Shown in pieces: positions 19,230 through 28,219 of a stretch of 64,000 bases of DNA (position 1 is the first letter of the stretch; the number at the start of each line of letters is the position of its first letter). The notes under the pieces were generated by a model. That model was not told where the DNA came from, did no database searches, and worked only from the letters and a program-made list of their open reading frames with translations. Made by a program: the position numbers and the translations under genes. The stretch is taken from assembly GCA_016709545.1 (NCBI GenBank), contig JADJMO010000010.1, positions 220,001-284,000 on the forward strand. The letters are read 5' to 3'. The DNA is from Myxococcales bacterium (GTDB lineage Bacteria; Myxococcota_A; Polyangia; Polyangiales; JADJMO01).

Positions 19230-20642
19230 ATGCCTGCGCCGTTCTTCGAGCCCCACGCGGGGCACCTCGTGACGCCTTCGGTGCGGCTGGTCCGCCCCCT
19301 CGGCCAGGGGGGGATGGGCAGCGTGTGGATCGGCGACCACCTCACGCTGCGCACGAAGGTGGCCGTGAAGTTCATGTCGACGACGCTCGCCACCGACGAG
19401 GTGTTCCGCGACCGCTTCTCGCGCGAGGCCGGCGCCGCCGCGCAGGTGCGCAGCCCTCACGTGGTGCAGGTGCTCGACCACGGCGTCGGCGAAGGCGGCC
19501 TGCCGTTCATCATCATGGAGCTGCTCGAGGGCGAGTCGCTCGCGGCCCGCCTGTCGGTGCCGCCGAAGCTGCAGCCGGGCGAGGTGGTCGCGATCGTCGC
19601 GCAGGTCTGCAAGGCGCTCACCCGCGCCCACGAGCGTGGGATCGTCCACCGCGACATCAAGCCGGACAACGTGTTCCTCTGCGACGCCGACGGCGACGTG
19701 TTCGTGAAGGTCCTCGATTTCGGCGTCGCCAAGGACATCGACACGCTCGGCGCCACCACGGCGAGTGGCAGCCTGGTCGGTACCCCGGTCTACATGAGCC
19801 CCGAGCAGATCCTCGGCAAGCGCGACATCGACGGGCGCGTCGACCTGTGGGCCCTCGGGATCATGGCCTACGAGATGCTCGCCGGGAAGCGACCCTTCCA
19901 CGGAGACACGGTCGGCGCGCTCGCCATCGCCATCCACCAGCGCGACTTCGAGCGGCCCACCGCGCTCGCGCCGAACCTCCCCACGGCGATCGACGAGTGG
20001 TTCGAGAAGGCCTGCCACCGCGACCGCGAGCAGCGGTTCCGCACGCCGCGGGAGTTCGCCGAGTCGCTCGAGAAGGCGCGCGGGATGGCCTCGGTGGTCG
20101 ACAAGAGCGGCCCCATCCGCGTCGAGCGCACCGAGCTGCCCCTGTACTCGGTCCCGAGCGACGGTCTCGCAGCGACGGTCAACGTCTCCTCGCAGCCGGC
20201 GGTCGCGCTGTCCAAGGAGACGGCGGCGACCCTGGCGATGACGCCGGCGCCGTCCCCGACGCTGGGCGGCGCCAGCGTGAGGACGGCCGCGCGACCGCGC
20301 GCGCCGAAGTGGTGGATCGCGGCCCCGGTGCTCGCGGCGATCGGCCTGATCGGGTTCTTCGCCACGCGCCGCACGACGCCTCCTGCGCCGACGGAGGGTG
20401 CGGCCGCACCGACGGCGACGGTGGCGACCAGCGCATCGCCCGCCGTGAGCAGCGTCGTGGCAGCGTCGACGAGCACCCCGAGCCCGGAGCCCTCCGCCAT
20501 CGTGTCCGCGAAGCCGACGGCGCCCGCGAGTACGGTGGCGCCGAAGGTCTCTTTCAAGCCGAGCGTCCTCCCCAAGGCCAGCGCCTCCACCGCGCCGGTC
20601 GTTCCCAAGCCGAAGAAGCCCGATGAAGACGACATCCAGTAG
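19230..20642 (+). CDS. Ser/Thr protein kinase with C-terminal membrane helix
   Basis: A Hanks-type kinase of 470 residues. Gly loop GQGGMGSV, VAVKF lysine, HRDIKPDN (Asp142), DFG at 163-165 and GTPVYMSPEQ are intact, so activity is expected. A membrane helix lies at about 361-380 (WWIAAPVLAAIGLIGFF), followed by an Ala/Thr/Pro-rich tail ending in KKPDEDDIQ. An upstream ATG at 19218 (MRVRMPAPF) is equally possible; the ATG at 19230 was chosen as the more typical N-terminus. The last 20 bases overlap the start of the TPR/PEGA-like gene, so the two are translationally coupled and the exported partner is a candidate accessory protein. Confidence 0.93.
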   Translation: MPAPFFEPHAGHLVTPSVRLVRPLGQGGMGSVWIGDHLTLRTKVAVKFMSTTLATDEVFRDRFSREAGAAAQVRSPHVVQVLDHGVGEGGLPFIIMELLEGESLAARLSVPPKLQPGEVVAIVAQVCKALTRAHERGIVHRDIKPDNVFLCDADGDVFVKVLDFGVAKDIDTLGATTASGSLVGTPVYMSPEQILGKRDIDGRVDLWALGIMAYEMLAGKRPFHGDTVGALAIAIHQRDFERPTALAPNLPTAIDEWFEKACHRDREQRFRTPREFAESLEKARGMASVVDKSGPIRVERTELPLYSVPSDGLAATVNVSSQPAVALSKETAATLAMTPAPSPTLGGASVRTAARPRAPKWWIAAPVLAAIGLIGFFATRRTTPPAPTEGAAAPTATVATSASPAVSSVVAASTSTPSPEPSAIVSAKPTAPASTVAPKVSFKPSVLPKASASTAPVVPKPKKPDEDDIQ

Positions 20643-21623
20643 GCTGCTCTGTGCAGTGCTGCTGCTCGCCCAGGTGCCCCTCGGCCTGCCGCTCGCTTCG
20701 GCGGCGCCCTCCGCGATCGACCTCGAGAGCGCGCGCGAGCTGTGGCGCGAGGGCAAGAAGCTGCGTGAGGCGGGCAAGCTCCCCGAAGCCCTCGAGAAGT
20801 TCCGCGCGGCGTGGGCGCTCGCGCCGACCCCGATCACCGGGCTCGATCTGGCCAAGACCCTCGCGCTGGTCGGCAAGCTCGTCGAGGCGCGAGAGACAGC
20901 GCTCACCGCCAGCAAGCTCCCCGTGCCACCGAACGAGAGCGCCACCGCGCAGAAGGCGCGCGAGGAGGCCGACGCGCTCGCCCTCTCCCTCAAGGATCGC
21001 ATCCCTTCGCTCGTGCCGAAGGTCAGCGGCGTCGATCCGGCCACCGTGAAGGTGCTGGTCGACGAAGCCGAGGTGCCGACCGCGGCGCTCGGTCAGCCGC
21101 GGCGCCTCGACCCGGGGACCCACGTCTTGCGCCTGGTGCGCGACACCACCGAGCTCGCGAGGAGCTCGGTCGTCCTCGCCGAGGGAGAGACCCGCGAGGT
21201 CGTGCTCACGCCGACCCTCGCTGGCGCCGAACCGCCACCCAAGGTGATGCCCCCGCCGAACCCCACACCACCCACGCCGATCGCCCCCGCGCCTTCGAAC
21301 GGCATCCCGGCCTTCGGCATCGTCGGGCTGTCGGTCGGGGTGGTCGGTGTCGCGGTCGGCGGCGTCGCGGGATCGTCGCGCTCACGCGCCTCGGCAAGGC
21401 GAAGGACGTGTGCGCCGCGGACAAGTCGTGCCCGCCGAGCGCGAGCTACGACCTCGACACCTCTCGCCACGCCGGCAACATCTCGACCGTGGGCTTCATC
21501 GTCGGTGGGGTCGGCCTCGCGGTGTTCGGGGTGAGCCTGTTCGTGCGCGGAGCCAAGCCCACCACCGTGGGAGTCTCGGTCGGCCCCACGACGGCGGGCC
21601 TGCGACTCGAGGGGGCGTTCTGA
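20623..21623 (+). pseudogene. Exported TPR/PEGA-like protein, split by a one-base deletion
   Basis: Residues 1-28 form a Sec signal; a short TPR-like segment (ARELWREGKKLREAGKLPEALEKFRAAW) and a PEGA-like strand region (LDPGTHVLRLVRDTTELARSSVVLAEGETREV) follow, then a Pro-rich linker and two hydrophobic helices separated by a Cys-containing loop. The frame breaks at about 21366-21375 in a GGG run (VGGVAG); restoring one base continues as IVALTRLGKAKDVCAADKSCPPSA and the second helix to a stop at 21621-21623 (333 residues). This architecture is a recurrent Myxococcota family. A base-call error is more likely than true inactivation. The stop overlaps the next ATG (TGATG). Confidence 0.8.
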
Positions 21624-22768
21624 TGCGGCCGCTGTGGCTCACGGCGGCCCTGCTGGGCTGCAACGCGATCACCGGCGTCGACGGCTACCAGGTCCGCGTC
21701 GACGGGGGAGCGAGCGACGTGGCCGACGGCGCCACCGCCGGCGACGGGCACCTGGTGTTCGTCTCGTCGGAGTCGCTGACGGCCGACTTCGGGGGGGACG
21801 GCGCCGCCGCCGACGCCGTCTGTCAGCGGCTCGCCGGCACGGTCGGTCGAAAGGGCACGTTCCTCGCGCTCGTCGTGCGCGACCCGAGCAGAGGCCCTGA
21901 TCTGAAGGCCCGGCTCGGGTCGATCTCCGGCTTCGTGCGCGTCGACGGGAAGTACCTCGCCGATACGGCCGACGATCTGCTCTCCGGTCATTTCCACCGC
22001 GCCATCTCGCTCGACGAGAACGGTCGCGAGATCACGCTCGACGGCGTCTGGACCGGCTTCGCCCCGGGCGGCAAACCCTCGTCCCACTGCAAGTACTGGT
22101 CGAGCAAGTCCAAGGCGGACGAAGGCATCTACGGCGTCCCGGAGTCGGGACTCTACGCGGCCGTCGACTACCTCGACGGGGTGGGAGCCGCGTGCAACGA
22201 GCAGAACCACGTCTACTGCGTGCAGACCGACGGCGGAGACCGTTCGCCCCCCGCACCCGTCGCCGGCAAGATGGTCTTCCTCACGCGGACGACGGCCAGC
22301 TCGGCGAGCATCGCCGACGGCGACAAGGTCTGCCAGGCGGACGCCGACGCGGTACGCACGGACAAGCGCACCTTCAAGGCGCTCGTCGCGCGCAAGGGCG
22401 TCGCAGCGAGCACGGTGATCTCGCCGACCGCCCAGTACATCCGCCCCTCGGGAGCCCTCATCGGCACCGGCAAGGCGTTGATCGAGGGGTCGTTCGACAC
22501 GGGGATCTGGGAGACGGCCGACGGCACGTACGCGAAGCTGAAGTTCGAGTCGTGGACCTGGAGCGGCGCGGCGAGCCCGTCCGAGCCCGGGAGCGACACC
22601 GGCACGTGCGCCAACTGGACCTCGAGCTCGAGCACCGAACAGCCGCGCATCGGCGAGCCCACCCTGGCCAGACTGGACTACTTCCGCAACCCCAACGCCA
22701 ACGTCACGGGCAGCCCCTTCAATTACTACTGCTCGGACTTCGGGAATCTCTACTGCGTGGAGCAGTGA
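21623..22768 (+). CDS. Lipoprotein with two tandem DUF1554-like domains
   Basis: A 381-residue lipoprotein (signal LTAALLGCN, Cys as lipobox). The chain is two copies of one domain: VFVSSESLTADFGGDGAAADAVCQRLAG...FVRVDGKYLAD...HCKYW, and VFLTRTTASSASIADGDKVCQADADA...YIRPSGALIG...CANWTSS, each ending in a short YCV Cys motif. The layout resembles DUF1554/endostatin-like C-type-lectin-related folds found in secreted bacterial proteins; this match is by pattern only. The start codon shares one base with the stop of the preceding gene, so it is in the kinase-led unit. Ligand is unknown. Confidence 0.8.
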   Translation: MRPLWLTAALLGCNAITGVDGYQVRVDGGASDVADGATAGDGHLVFVSSESLTADFGGDGAAADAVCQRLAGTVGRKGTFLALVVRDPSRGPDLKARLGSISGFVRVDGKYLADTADDLLSGHFHRAISLDENGREITLDGVWTGFAPGGKPSSHCKYWSSKSKADEGIYGVPESGLYAAVDYLDGVGAACNEQNHVYCVQTDGGDRSPPAPVAGKMVFLTRTTASSASIADGDKVCQADADAVRTDKRTFKALVARKGVAASTVISPTAQYIRPSGALIGTGKALIEGSFDTGIWETADGTYAKLKFESWTWSGAASPSEPGSDTGTCANWTSSSSTEQPRIGEPTLARLDYFRNPNANVTGSPFNYYCSDFGNLYCVEQ

Positions 22769-22824
22769 CGGCTCGACCTTGGAGGGGGTTGGAAACGGCG
22801 TGCGCGCCGTGGCAAGACAGCTCG

Positions 22825-23265
22825 ATGCGCCATGCCTTGCTCGTCACGCTCTTCCTCGCTGCCTGCAGCTCGTCGTCCACGCCCACCACGACCGATGCGG
22901 GGTCCGACGCCGCCGACGACATGGGCGAGATGGACATGGGGACGACCGACACGGGCGCCGTGGACGCGGGTGGCGAGACCGCGCCAGGCGAGCACGTGGT
23001 GACGGTGAGCAACTTCAAGTACTCCCCGGCCACCATCACCATCAAGGCCGGCGAGACGGTCACCTGGAACTTCACCCAGGGCACCCACACCGTCACGAGC
23101 GGCGCGTCCTGCACCAAGGCGCCCGGCTTCGACAGCGGCCTGCACAACGCTCCGTACACGTTCAAGCAGACCTTCCCGACCGCCGGAACGTTCGACTACT
23201 TCTGCGACTACATGACCCACTGCACCAGCCGTGGGCAGGCCGGTCAGGTCATCGTCACGCCGTGA
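22825..23265 (+). CDS. Cupredoxin-domain lipoprotein
   Basis: A 146-residue lipoprotein: signal with lipobox LAACS, an Asp/Gly/Met-rich linker (MGEMDMGTTDTG), then a plastocyanin-like fold from HVVTVSNFKYSPATITIKAGETVTW. Copper ligands are suggested by the His of GTHTV and the Cys/His cluster YFCDYMTHC near the C-terminus. The usual axial Met in the G-M-x-G turn is replaced by Gln (GQAG), as in stellacyanin-type sites, and the spacing between Cys and the second His is unusual. It is probably a periplasmic or outer-membrane electron-transfer protein. It converges with the ferritin-like gene across only 4 bases. Confidence 0.87.
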   Translation: MRHALLVTLFLAACSSSSTPTTTDAGSDAADDMGEMDMGTTDTGAVDAGGETAPGEHVVTVSNFKYSPATITIKAGETVTWNFTQGTHTVTSGASCTKAPGFDSGLHNAPYTFKQTFPTAGTFDYFCDYMTHCTSRGQAGQVIVTP

Positions 23266-23269
23266 GCGC

Positions 23270-24235
23270 CTAGTCGCGGAGCTTCGCCGAGAGCGCCTCT
23301 TCCGCGAGCTCGTCGAAGCTCAGGCGCGCCGCGCGCCGCTCGTCCTCCTCGTCGATCAGGCGCACGAGCACGCTGCCGGGTACCCCCGTCGCGCGCTCGA
23401 GGAGTGGGCCGATGGTCGCCGACGCCCAGGGCCGACGATACAATTCCTGCAGCGCCATCATCACCCGCACGAACGGCCGGCGCTTCACGTTGGGCTTGGC
23501 GCCGAGGATCTGCATCCGCCGGAACGCCTCCTTCATGCGCTTGCCGCTCGGATCGACGACCGCCATCGGCTCGAAGAACACCGCGCGGATGAACGGGCTC
23601 GCGTGCCACAGCATGTTGGCGAACGCCCACTGCCCGGCGACGCGCTCGCGCAGGGAGGTCTTCGGCCGCTGCGCGAGGGCCCAGTCGTACTCCTCGGAGC
23701 TGTAGTACTCGAGCATGTGGTAGTCGACCGCGATGTGCCGGGACTCGTCGCGGTTGACGAGGTCCATCGCGCGCTGGCTCATCTCGTCGTGCACGTAGTC
23801 GTTGATCGAGCGGAGCAGCGCCACGTCGAGGATCAGCTCGCCCGCCGTGATGTAGATGTTGGCGATGTCCGGCGGCATGCGGCGGACGGTCTCGATGAAG
23901 CACGGATAGAACGCGGCGAGGTGCGGGTTGGTCTCGTACTTCTTGAGGTGTCGCACGTCGTAGAACTCGGCGAGCCGCTCGGCGACCGCCGCGTGCCGCA
24001 TCTCGTCGGCGACGAACGAGCGGAAGATCTGCGAGAGGATCGGGTCGTCGACCTTCTGCTCCTGCTCGCGGAACAGCGCGCCGGCGAGGCGCTCGATCGA
24101 TGCCATGTCGACGAAGTACTGGACGATGGCCATCTCGTCCTCGCGGGACATCTCGCGCGGCTTGGCGTTCCAGTCGAGATCGGTGAGCTTCCACTGCTCG
24201 CGCTTGCACTTCTCGAGCATGACGGCGGGCTTCAT
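23270..24235 (-). CDS. Ferritin-like di-iron carboxylate protein
   Basis: A 321-residue protein with a helical core carrying two iron-ligand sets: Glu in ASIERLAG plus ADEMRHAAV (ExxH), and Glu in ITAGELILD plus NRDESRHIAV (ExxH). This E/ExxH duplication is the di-iron centre of the ferritin-like superfamily that includes ribonucleotide reductase R2-like and AurF-like oxygenases. There is no signal peptide. The substrate is unknown. It is the last gene of a minus-strand series, 10 bases after the Tat-exported protein gene. Its ATG at 24235 gives MKPAVMLEK. Confidence 0.87.
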   Translation of the reverse strand: MKPAVMLEKCKREQWKLTDLDWNAKPREMSREDEMAIVQYFVDMASIERLAGALFREQEQKVDDPILSQIFRSFVADEMRHAAVAERLAEFYDVRHLKKYETNPHLAAFYPCFIETVRRMPPDIANIYITAGELILDVALLRSINDYVHDEMSQRAMDLVNRDESRHIAVDYHMLEYYSSEEYDWALAQRPKTSLRERVAGQWAFANMLWHASPFIRAVFFEPMAVVDPSGKRMKEAFRRMQILGAKPNVKRRPFVRVMMALQELYRRPWASATIGPLLERATGVPGSVLVRLIDEEDERRAARLSFDELAEEALSAKLRD

Positions 24236-24245
24236 GCCCGAGATG

Positions 24246-25539
24246 CTACCCCACCGCGCCGACCGCGAGATCGAGCCCGCCGAACGGGGCGCGAGGTATC
24301 CAGACGTGGGAGGCTTGCGCACCGAGGAGGGCGATCTCCCAGCCGAGGACCGCGCTGCCCTCCTTGCCCACCGAGCTCGGCGTGGCGCCGCTCTTCGGCA
24401 CGTTGGCGCCCGCGAAGGTGGCGAGGGCGATCGCCGCGCCCTCCGCGGTGTCGTCGATCGGGCGCACGAGGTCGAGAAGCAGCGGGAAGCGCCCCTCGGC
24501 CTCGACCCGCGCGAAGGTGGCGTCGTCGAGCACGCGCGCGATGCCACCGAGCTCGCGCGCGAGGATCTCCGCGGCGCCGACGAGCATGGGCTGCGACACG
24601 CGCGCGACGACGGCGACGTTGGGGGCGAGCGACGCCGTGTCATGGGCGCCGACGGGCTCCGCCGCCACGTGCCCGCGCCGCAGGAGGCCGAGGTGACCGA
24701 ACCGATCGGCGGGCAGCGACTCGAGGATGCGGTGGACGGCGCCCGGTGACCGGAGCTCGGGCACCTCGGAGCCGGCGCGGAGCCCGACGTAGGCGAGCGC
24801 GCCGAGGTCCATCGGCCGGGCGCCGGGGCGCGGCGCGAACAGTCCATCGGCGAGGTACGAGAGCTCGCTCTCGAAGCGCTCGAACGTGCGCAGCGCGCGC
24901 GAGGTCGACCACTCCCTCGAGCTCGAAGCGGGTGATGCGCGGCAGGCCCGAGGGCTGCACGCCGACCGCCGGCGTGGTGGGGCGGCGCGTGAGCTCGAGC
25001 ACGGTGGTGCTCTCGCGCTCCTTGACGGAGAGGTCCCACCCACCGGTCGGGAGCAGGCGCCGCGGCTCGATGCGGGCGATGCCGGCGAGGGGCGTCGCGA
25101 GCCGACGCATGAGCGCGTCGGGGTCGAGGAAGCCGGGGAACACCACCGATTGCTCGCCCTCCACGCGGGGGACCGGCACGTCGCGGAGGGCGAGGCGCGC
25201 GCCGCGGCTCTTGGCGGCCGCGAGGGACGCGAGCACGTCGCTCGGGCGCAACCCGGGCACGAGGTCGACGCGCAGGCCGTTCTTGATCTCCTTGGGTCCG
25301 GCGAGCGCACCCTTGGGCTCGAGCATGCCGTCGACCGCGCGCACGTAGAGGGGTGGGTACAGGGTCGCCGCGAGGAGGGCCGCGCATGGGTCGCCGAGCG
25401 CGTGCGGATCGGGCGCCTTGACCGGCCACGGCCACTTGAAGCGCACCGGCGGTGCCGCCGCGGCGTCGAGTTCTCGGGTGAACGCCGCGAGGCCGAGCAT
25501 CGACGCGCCGGCGAGGAACGCGCGTCGCGTGCTCGTCAC
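24246..25539 (-). pseudogene. Tat-exported protein of unknown function, split by a one-base insertion
   Basis: The GTG start (25539) overlaps the PBP1A stop by 4 bases. It begins with a twin-arginine signal (STRRAFLAG followed by a hydrophobic core), so export of a folded protein is expected. The frame is lost at about 24892-24902 in a CG-repeat; removing one base joins EGVVDLAR to LRTFERFESELSYLADGL and continues to the stop at 24246 (430 residues). The body has some resemblance to family 5 solute-binding proteins (ATLYPPLYVRAVDG), but this is weak. The insertion sits in a CGCGCGC run, so a base-call error is the simplest explanation. Confidence 0.72.
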
Positions 25540-28166
25540 TCGGTGGCCTTGGTGGACACGGTGGAGGCCGAACCGCTCGGGGGGGTGGCCCACGGGTCCT
25601 CGGGCGCGTCTTCGGGCGGCAGCGGGGACTTCTTGCCGGTGGGAGGGTCGGCGGTCTCCTTGGGCTCGGTGCCCACGAGGAAGATCTCGTCGATCGAATC
25701 TTCTTGGTCGGGGTACGGGAGCTTGCCGGTCTTGGGGTCGATCTTCACCGTGACGACGCCCGCCGGCCGCGGGAACTCGGCCTTGGGCCGGTCCTTCTGG
25801 GCCTGCTTCATCCACGCGATCCACGCGGGCAGCGCCGTGCGCGCGCCGGCCTCGCCGGCCCCGAGCGCCTTGCCGTCGTCGTAGCCCACCCAGCTCACCG
25901 CCACGACGTCGGTGGAGAAGCCAGCGAACCAAGTGTCCTTGGCGGCGTTGCTGGTGCCCGTCTTGCCGGCGAGCGGACGCCCGAGGACCTTGGCGGCCTG
26001 CGCCGTGCCGCGCTCGACGACCGAGGTCATCATGCTGGTGAGCACGTAGGCCTCGGCCTCGCCGAACGCGCGCTGCGGTGGCTTGCGCGCGGGCAGCGCG
26101 AGCTCCTTGCCGTCGGGGCCGACGATGCGCACCAGGATCTGCGGGGCCTCGTAGATGCCCCCCGAAGCGATCGTGGTGTAGGCGCCGGCGAGCTCGAGCG
26201 GCGTGACCTCGTAGGCGCCGAGCGCGATCGCGAGGTCGGGCTGCAGCTTGGCCGAGATGCCCGCGGCGTGCGCGAAGTCGACCACCATCTGCGGGCCGAT
26301 GTCGGCGGCGACGCGCACCGCGACCATGTTGATCGACTGCGCGAGCGCGTCGCGCAGGCGCACGGGCTCGTCCTTGGTCCAGGCCTCGTAGTTCTTGGGG
26401 TGGTAGCCGCCGAACGTGGCCGCCGTGGCCTCGACGAGGCTCGCGGGCGTGTACTTCTTGGCGGCGAGCGCGGCGCCGTACACGAACGGCTTGAACGTGC
26501 TGCCGGGCTGCCGGTGCGCGTGGCTCGCGCGGTCGAGGCCCCCGACCACGCCCTCGATGTTGCCGACCAGCGCGAGGACCCGCTTGGTGCGCACGTCGAT
26601 CGCGACGAACGCGGCCTCGGGACCGAGCTCGAGCCGGAGCGGGACCTTGGCCGGGGTGGCGGCGAGGCTCGAGGCGACGGGGGCGACCGCGCTGACCGAG
26701 CCACTCGCCGAACCGGCGGCGGCGGGCGCGGTGGGCGGCGGCGCGAGCAAGGACACGCGCAGCCGCGTGCCGAGGGCGGCCCACGCGCTCGGCGCGAGAT
26801 CGCCCGCGTAGCGATCCTTGGCCTCGAGCTTGATCACGCCGTGCAGGTTGCCGACCGCCACGTCGATCGTGCGCGCCAGGTCGTCGTGCCCGACCACGAC
26901 GCCGACGTAGACGTCTCCGTGGCCGTAGCGTGGGGTGCCCTCGAAGGGCTTCTCCTGGGGCGGGAGCTTCTTCTTGGTCTTCGGGTCCTTGCCGTCGGCC
27001 GGATACGGAGGGAACGGCCCGAGCAGCTTCCAGCGCTTGTCGTAGGCCGCGGCGCCGTCGCGCACCGCCGTGCGCGCGAGCCGCTGCAGCGCGGGATCGA
27101 TGGTGGTCTCCACCGTGAACCCGCCCTTGCGCGCGGCCTCCTCCCCGGCGACCTCCTTGATGGTCTTGCGCACGAGCTCCACCACCTCGGGGGCGAGATC
27201 GTCGCCCGTCTCGATCGCGGGGGCGAGGTGGATCTGCTCGACCATCGCCGCGTCGTAGGTAGTGGCGTCGATGAAGTTCTTGGCGCGGAGCTGCCCGAGG
27301 ACGTGGGTGCGGCGCGCCTTGGCGGCCTCGAGGTTGATGCGCGGGTTGTACCCGTTGGGCGACGCCGGCAGCCCGGCGAGCAGCGCGGCCTGCGCCACGG
27401 TGAGCTCGGCGGCGTGCTTGCCGAAGTAGCCGAGGGCCGCCTCCTCGATGCCGTACCGGCCGGCGCCGAAGTAGATGTGGTTGAGATAGAGCTCGAGGAT
27501 CTCGTCCTTGGAGAGCTCTTGCTCGATGCGGCGCGCGAGCAGGATCTCGCGGATCTTGCGGCGGTACGTGCGCTGGTTGTCGAGCAGCAGGTTCTTCACC
27601 ACCTGCTGGGTGATGGTCGACGCGCCCTGCTTGGTCTTCTTGTTGCGCAGGTTCACCCAGACCGCGCGCGCGATGCCGATGTAGTCGAGGCCCTGGTGCT
27701 CGTAGAAGCCGGCGTCTTCGGCCGCGAGCACCGCGAGCTTCACGTGGGCGGGGAGCTTGTCGAGCTTCACCACCGTGCGCCGCTCGGTGTAGAGCTCGGC
27801 GAGCAGGCTGCCGTCCTTGGCGAGCACGCGGGTGACCTGCGGCGGGCGGTAACCCTTGCGCAGATCGGCGACGCTCGGGAGGCCCCCCTCGATGCGGCGG
27901 ACCACCACCGCGAGGGTGATGGTGCCCGCGGCGGCGAGCACGAGGCCCGCGAGGGCGAGGCGCTTCAGCCAGAGGACCAGCCGTCGGCGCGCGCGCTTCT
28001 TGGCGCGCGAGGGCGAGGACGTGCCGCCCGTCGTCGTCCGCTGCTCGCGCGGCGGCTCTTCTTCCCCGGGCGCACCCGTGGGGAGGGTCGACGGCGAGAG
28101 GCCCGACGTCCCGGTTCCTGCGGCCTTTTGGGGCCGCTCGGAAGAAGACCGTCCACGATCGGCCAC
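25536..28166 (-). CDS. Class A penicillin-binding protein (PBP1A type)
   Basis: A bifunctional peptidoglycan synthase of 876 residues. A cytoplasmic Ser/Lys/Arg-rich tail precedes a membrane helix at about 68-90. The GT51 transglycosylase domain has the AAEDAGFYEH motif with catalytic Glu150, and KQGASTITQQ. The transpeptidase has GSTFK (Ser556-Lys559), SIN and KTGTSNAAKD. Between them are Pro-rich inserts and a low-complexity Ala/Ser segment; the C-terminal tail is Asp/Pro/Ser-rich. The GTG at 28166 is the chosen start, as no ATG fits well. It belongs to the FGE-fold/BrkB/PBP1A/Tat/ferritin series on this strand. An mrcA/ponA symbol would be guesswork. Confidence 0.95.
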   Translation of the reverse strand: MADRGRSSSERPQKAAGTGTSGLSPSTLPTGAPGEEEPPREQRTTTGGTSSPSRAKKRARRRLVLWLKRLALAGLVLAAAGTITLAVVVRRIEGGLPSVADLRKGYRPPQVTRVLAKDGSLLAELYTERRTVVKLDKLPAHVKLAVLAAEDAGFYEHQGLDYIGIARAVWVNLRNKKTKQGASTITQQVVKNLLLDNQRTYRRKIREILLARRIEQELSKDEILELYLNHIYFGAGRYGIEEAALGYFGKHAAELTVAQAALLAGLPASPNGYNPRINLEAAKARRTHVLGQLRAKNFIDATTYDAAMVEQIHLAPAIETGDDLAPEVVELVRKTIKEVAGEEAARKGGFTVETTIDPALQRLARTAVRDGAAAYDKRWKLLGPFPPYPADGKDPKTKKKLPPQEKPFEGTPRYGHGDVYVGVVVGHDDLARTIDVAVGNLHGVIKLEAKDRYAGDLAPSAWAALGTRLRVSLLAPPPTAPAAAGSASGSVSAVAPVASSLAATPAKVPLRLELGPEAAFVAIDVRTKRVLALVGNIEGVVGGLDRASHAHRQPGSTFKPFVYGAALAAKKYTPASLVEATAATFGGYHPKNYEAWTKDEPVRLRDALAQSINMVAVRVAADIGPQMVVDFAHAAGISAKLQPDLAIALGAYEVTPLELAGAYTTIASGGIYEAPQILVRIVGPDGKELALPARKPPQRAFGEAEAYVLTSMMTSVVERGTAQAAKVLGRPLAGKTGTSNAAKDTWFAGFSTDVVAVSWVGYDDGKALGAGEAGARTALPAWIAWMKQAQKDRPKAEFPRPAGVVTVKIDPKTGKLPYPDQEDSIDEIFLVGTEPKETADPPTGKKSPLPPEDAPEDPWATPPSGSASTVSTKATE

Positions 28167-28219
28167 GTTCACGGAGGTAGCAAGGGAACGACGGCGGCGC
28201 GAGGGATGTTCCCTCGGTG

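Noticed and set aside
15722..20626. A 4.9-kb open frame on the plus strand
   Set aside because: It overlaps three well-supported genes, and the protein is Arg/Gly-rich without domains.
14799..21044. A 6.2-kb open frame on the minus strand
   Set aside because: It crosses genes on both strands and gives Arg-rich low-complexity protein. It is a shadow frame of high-GC DNA.
23270..24235. Ribonucleotide reductase R2
   Set aside because: The di-iron ligand pattern fits the superfamily, but length, tyrosyl-radical region and neighbours do not support an R2 assignment.
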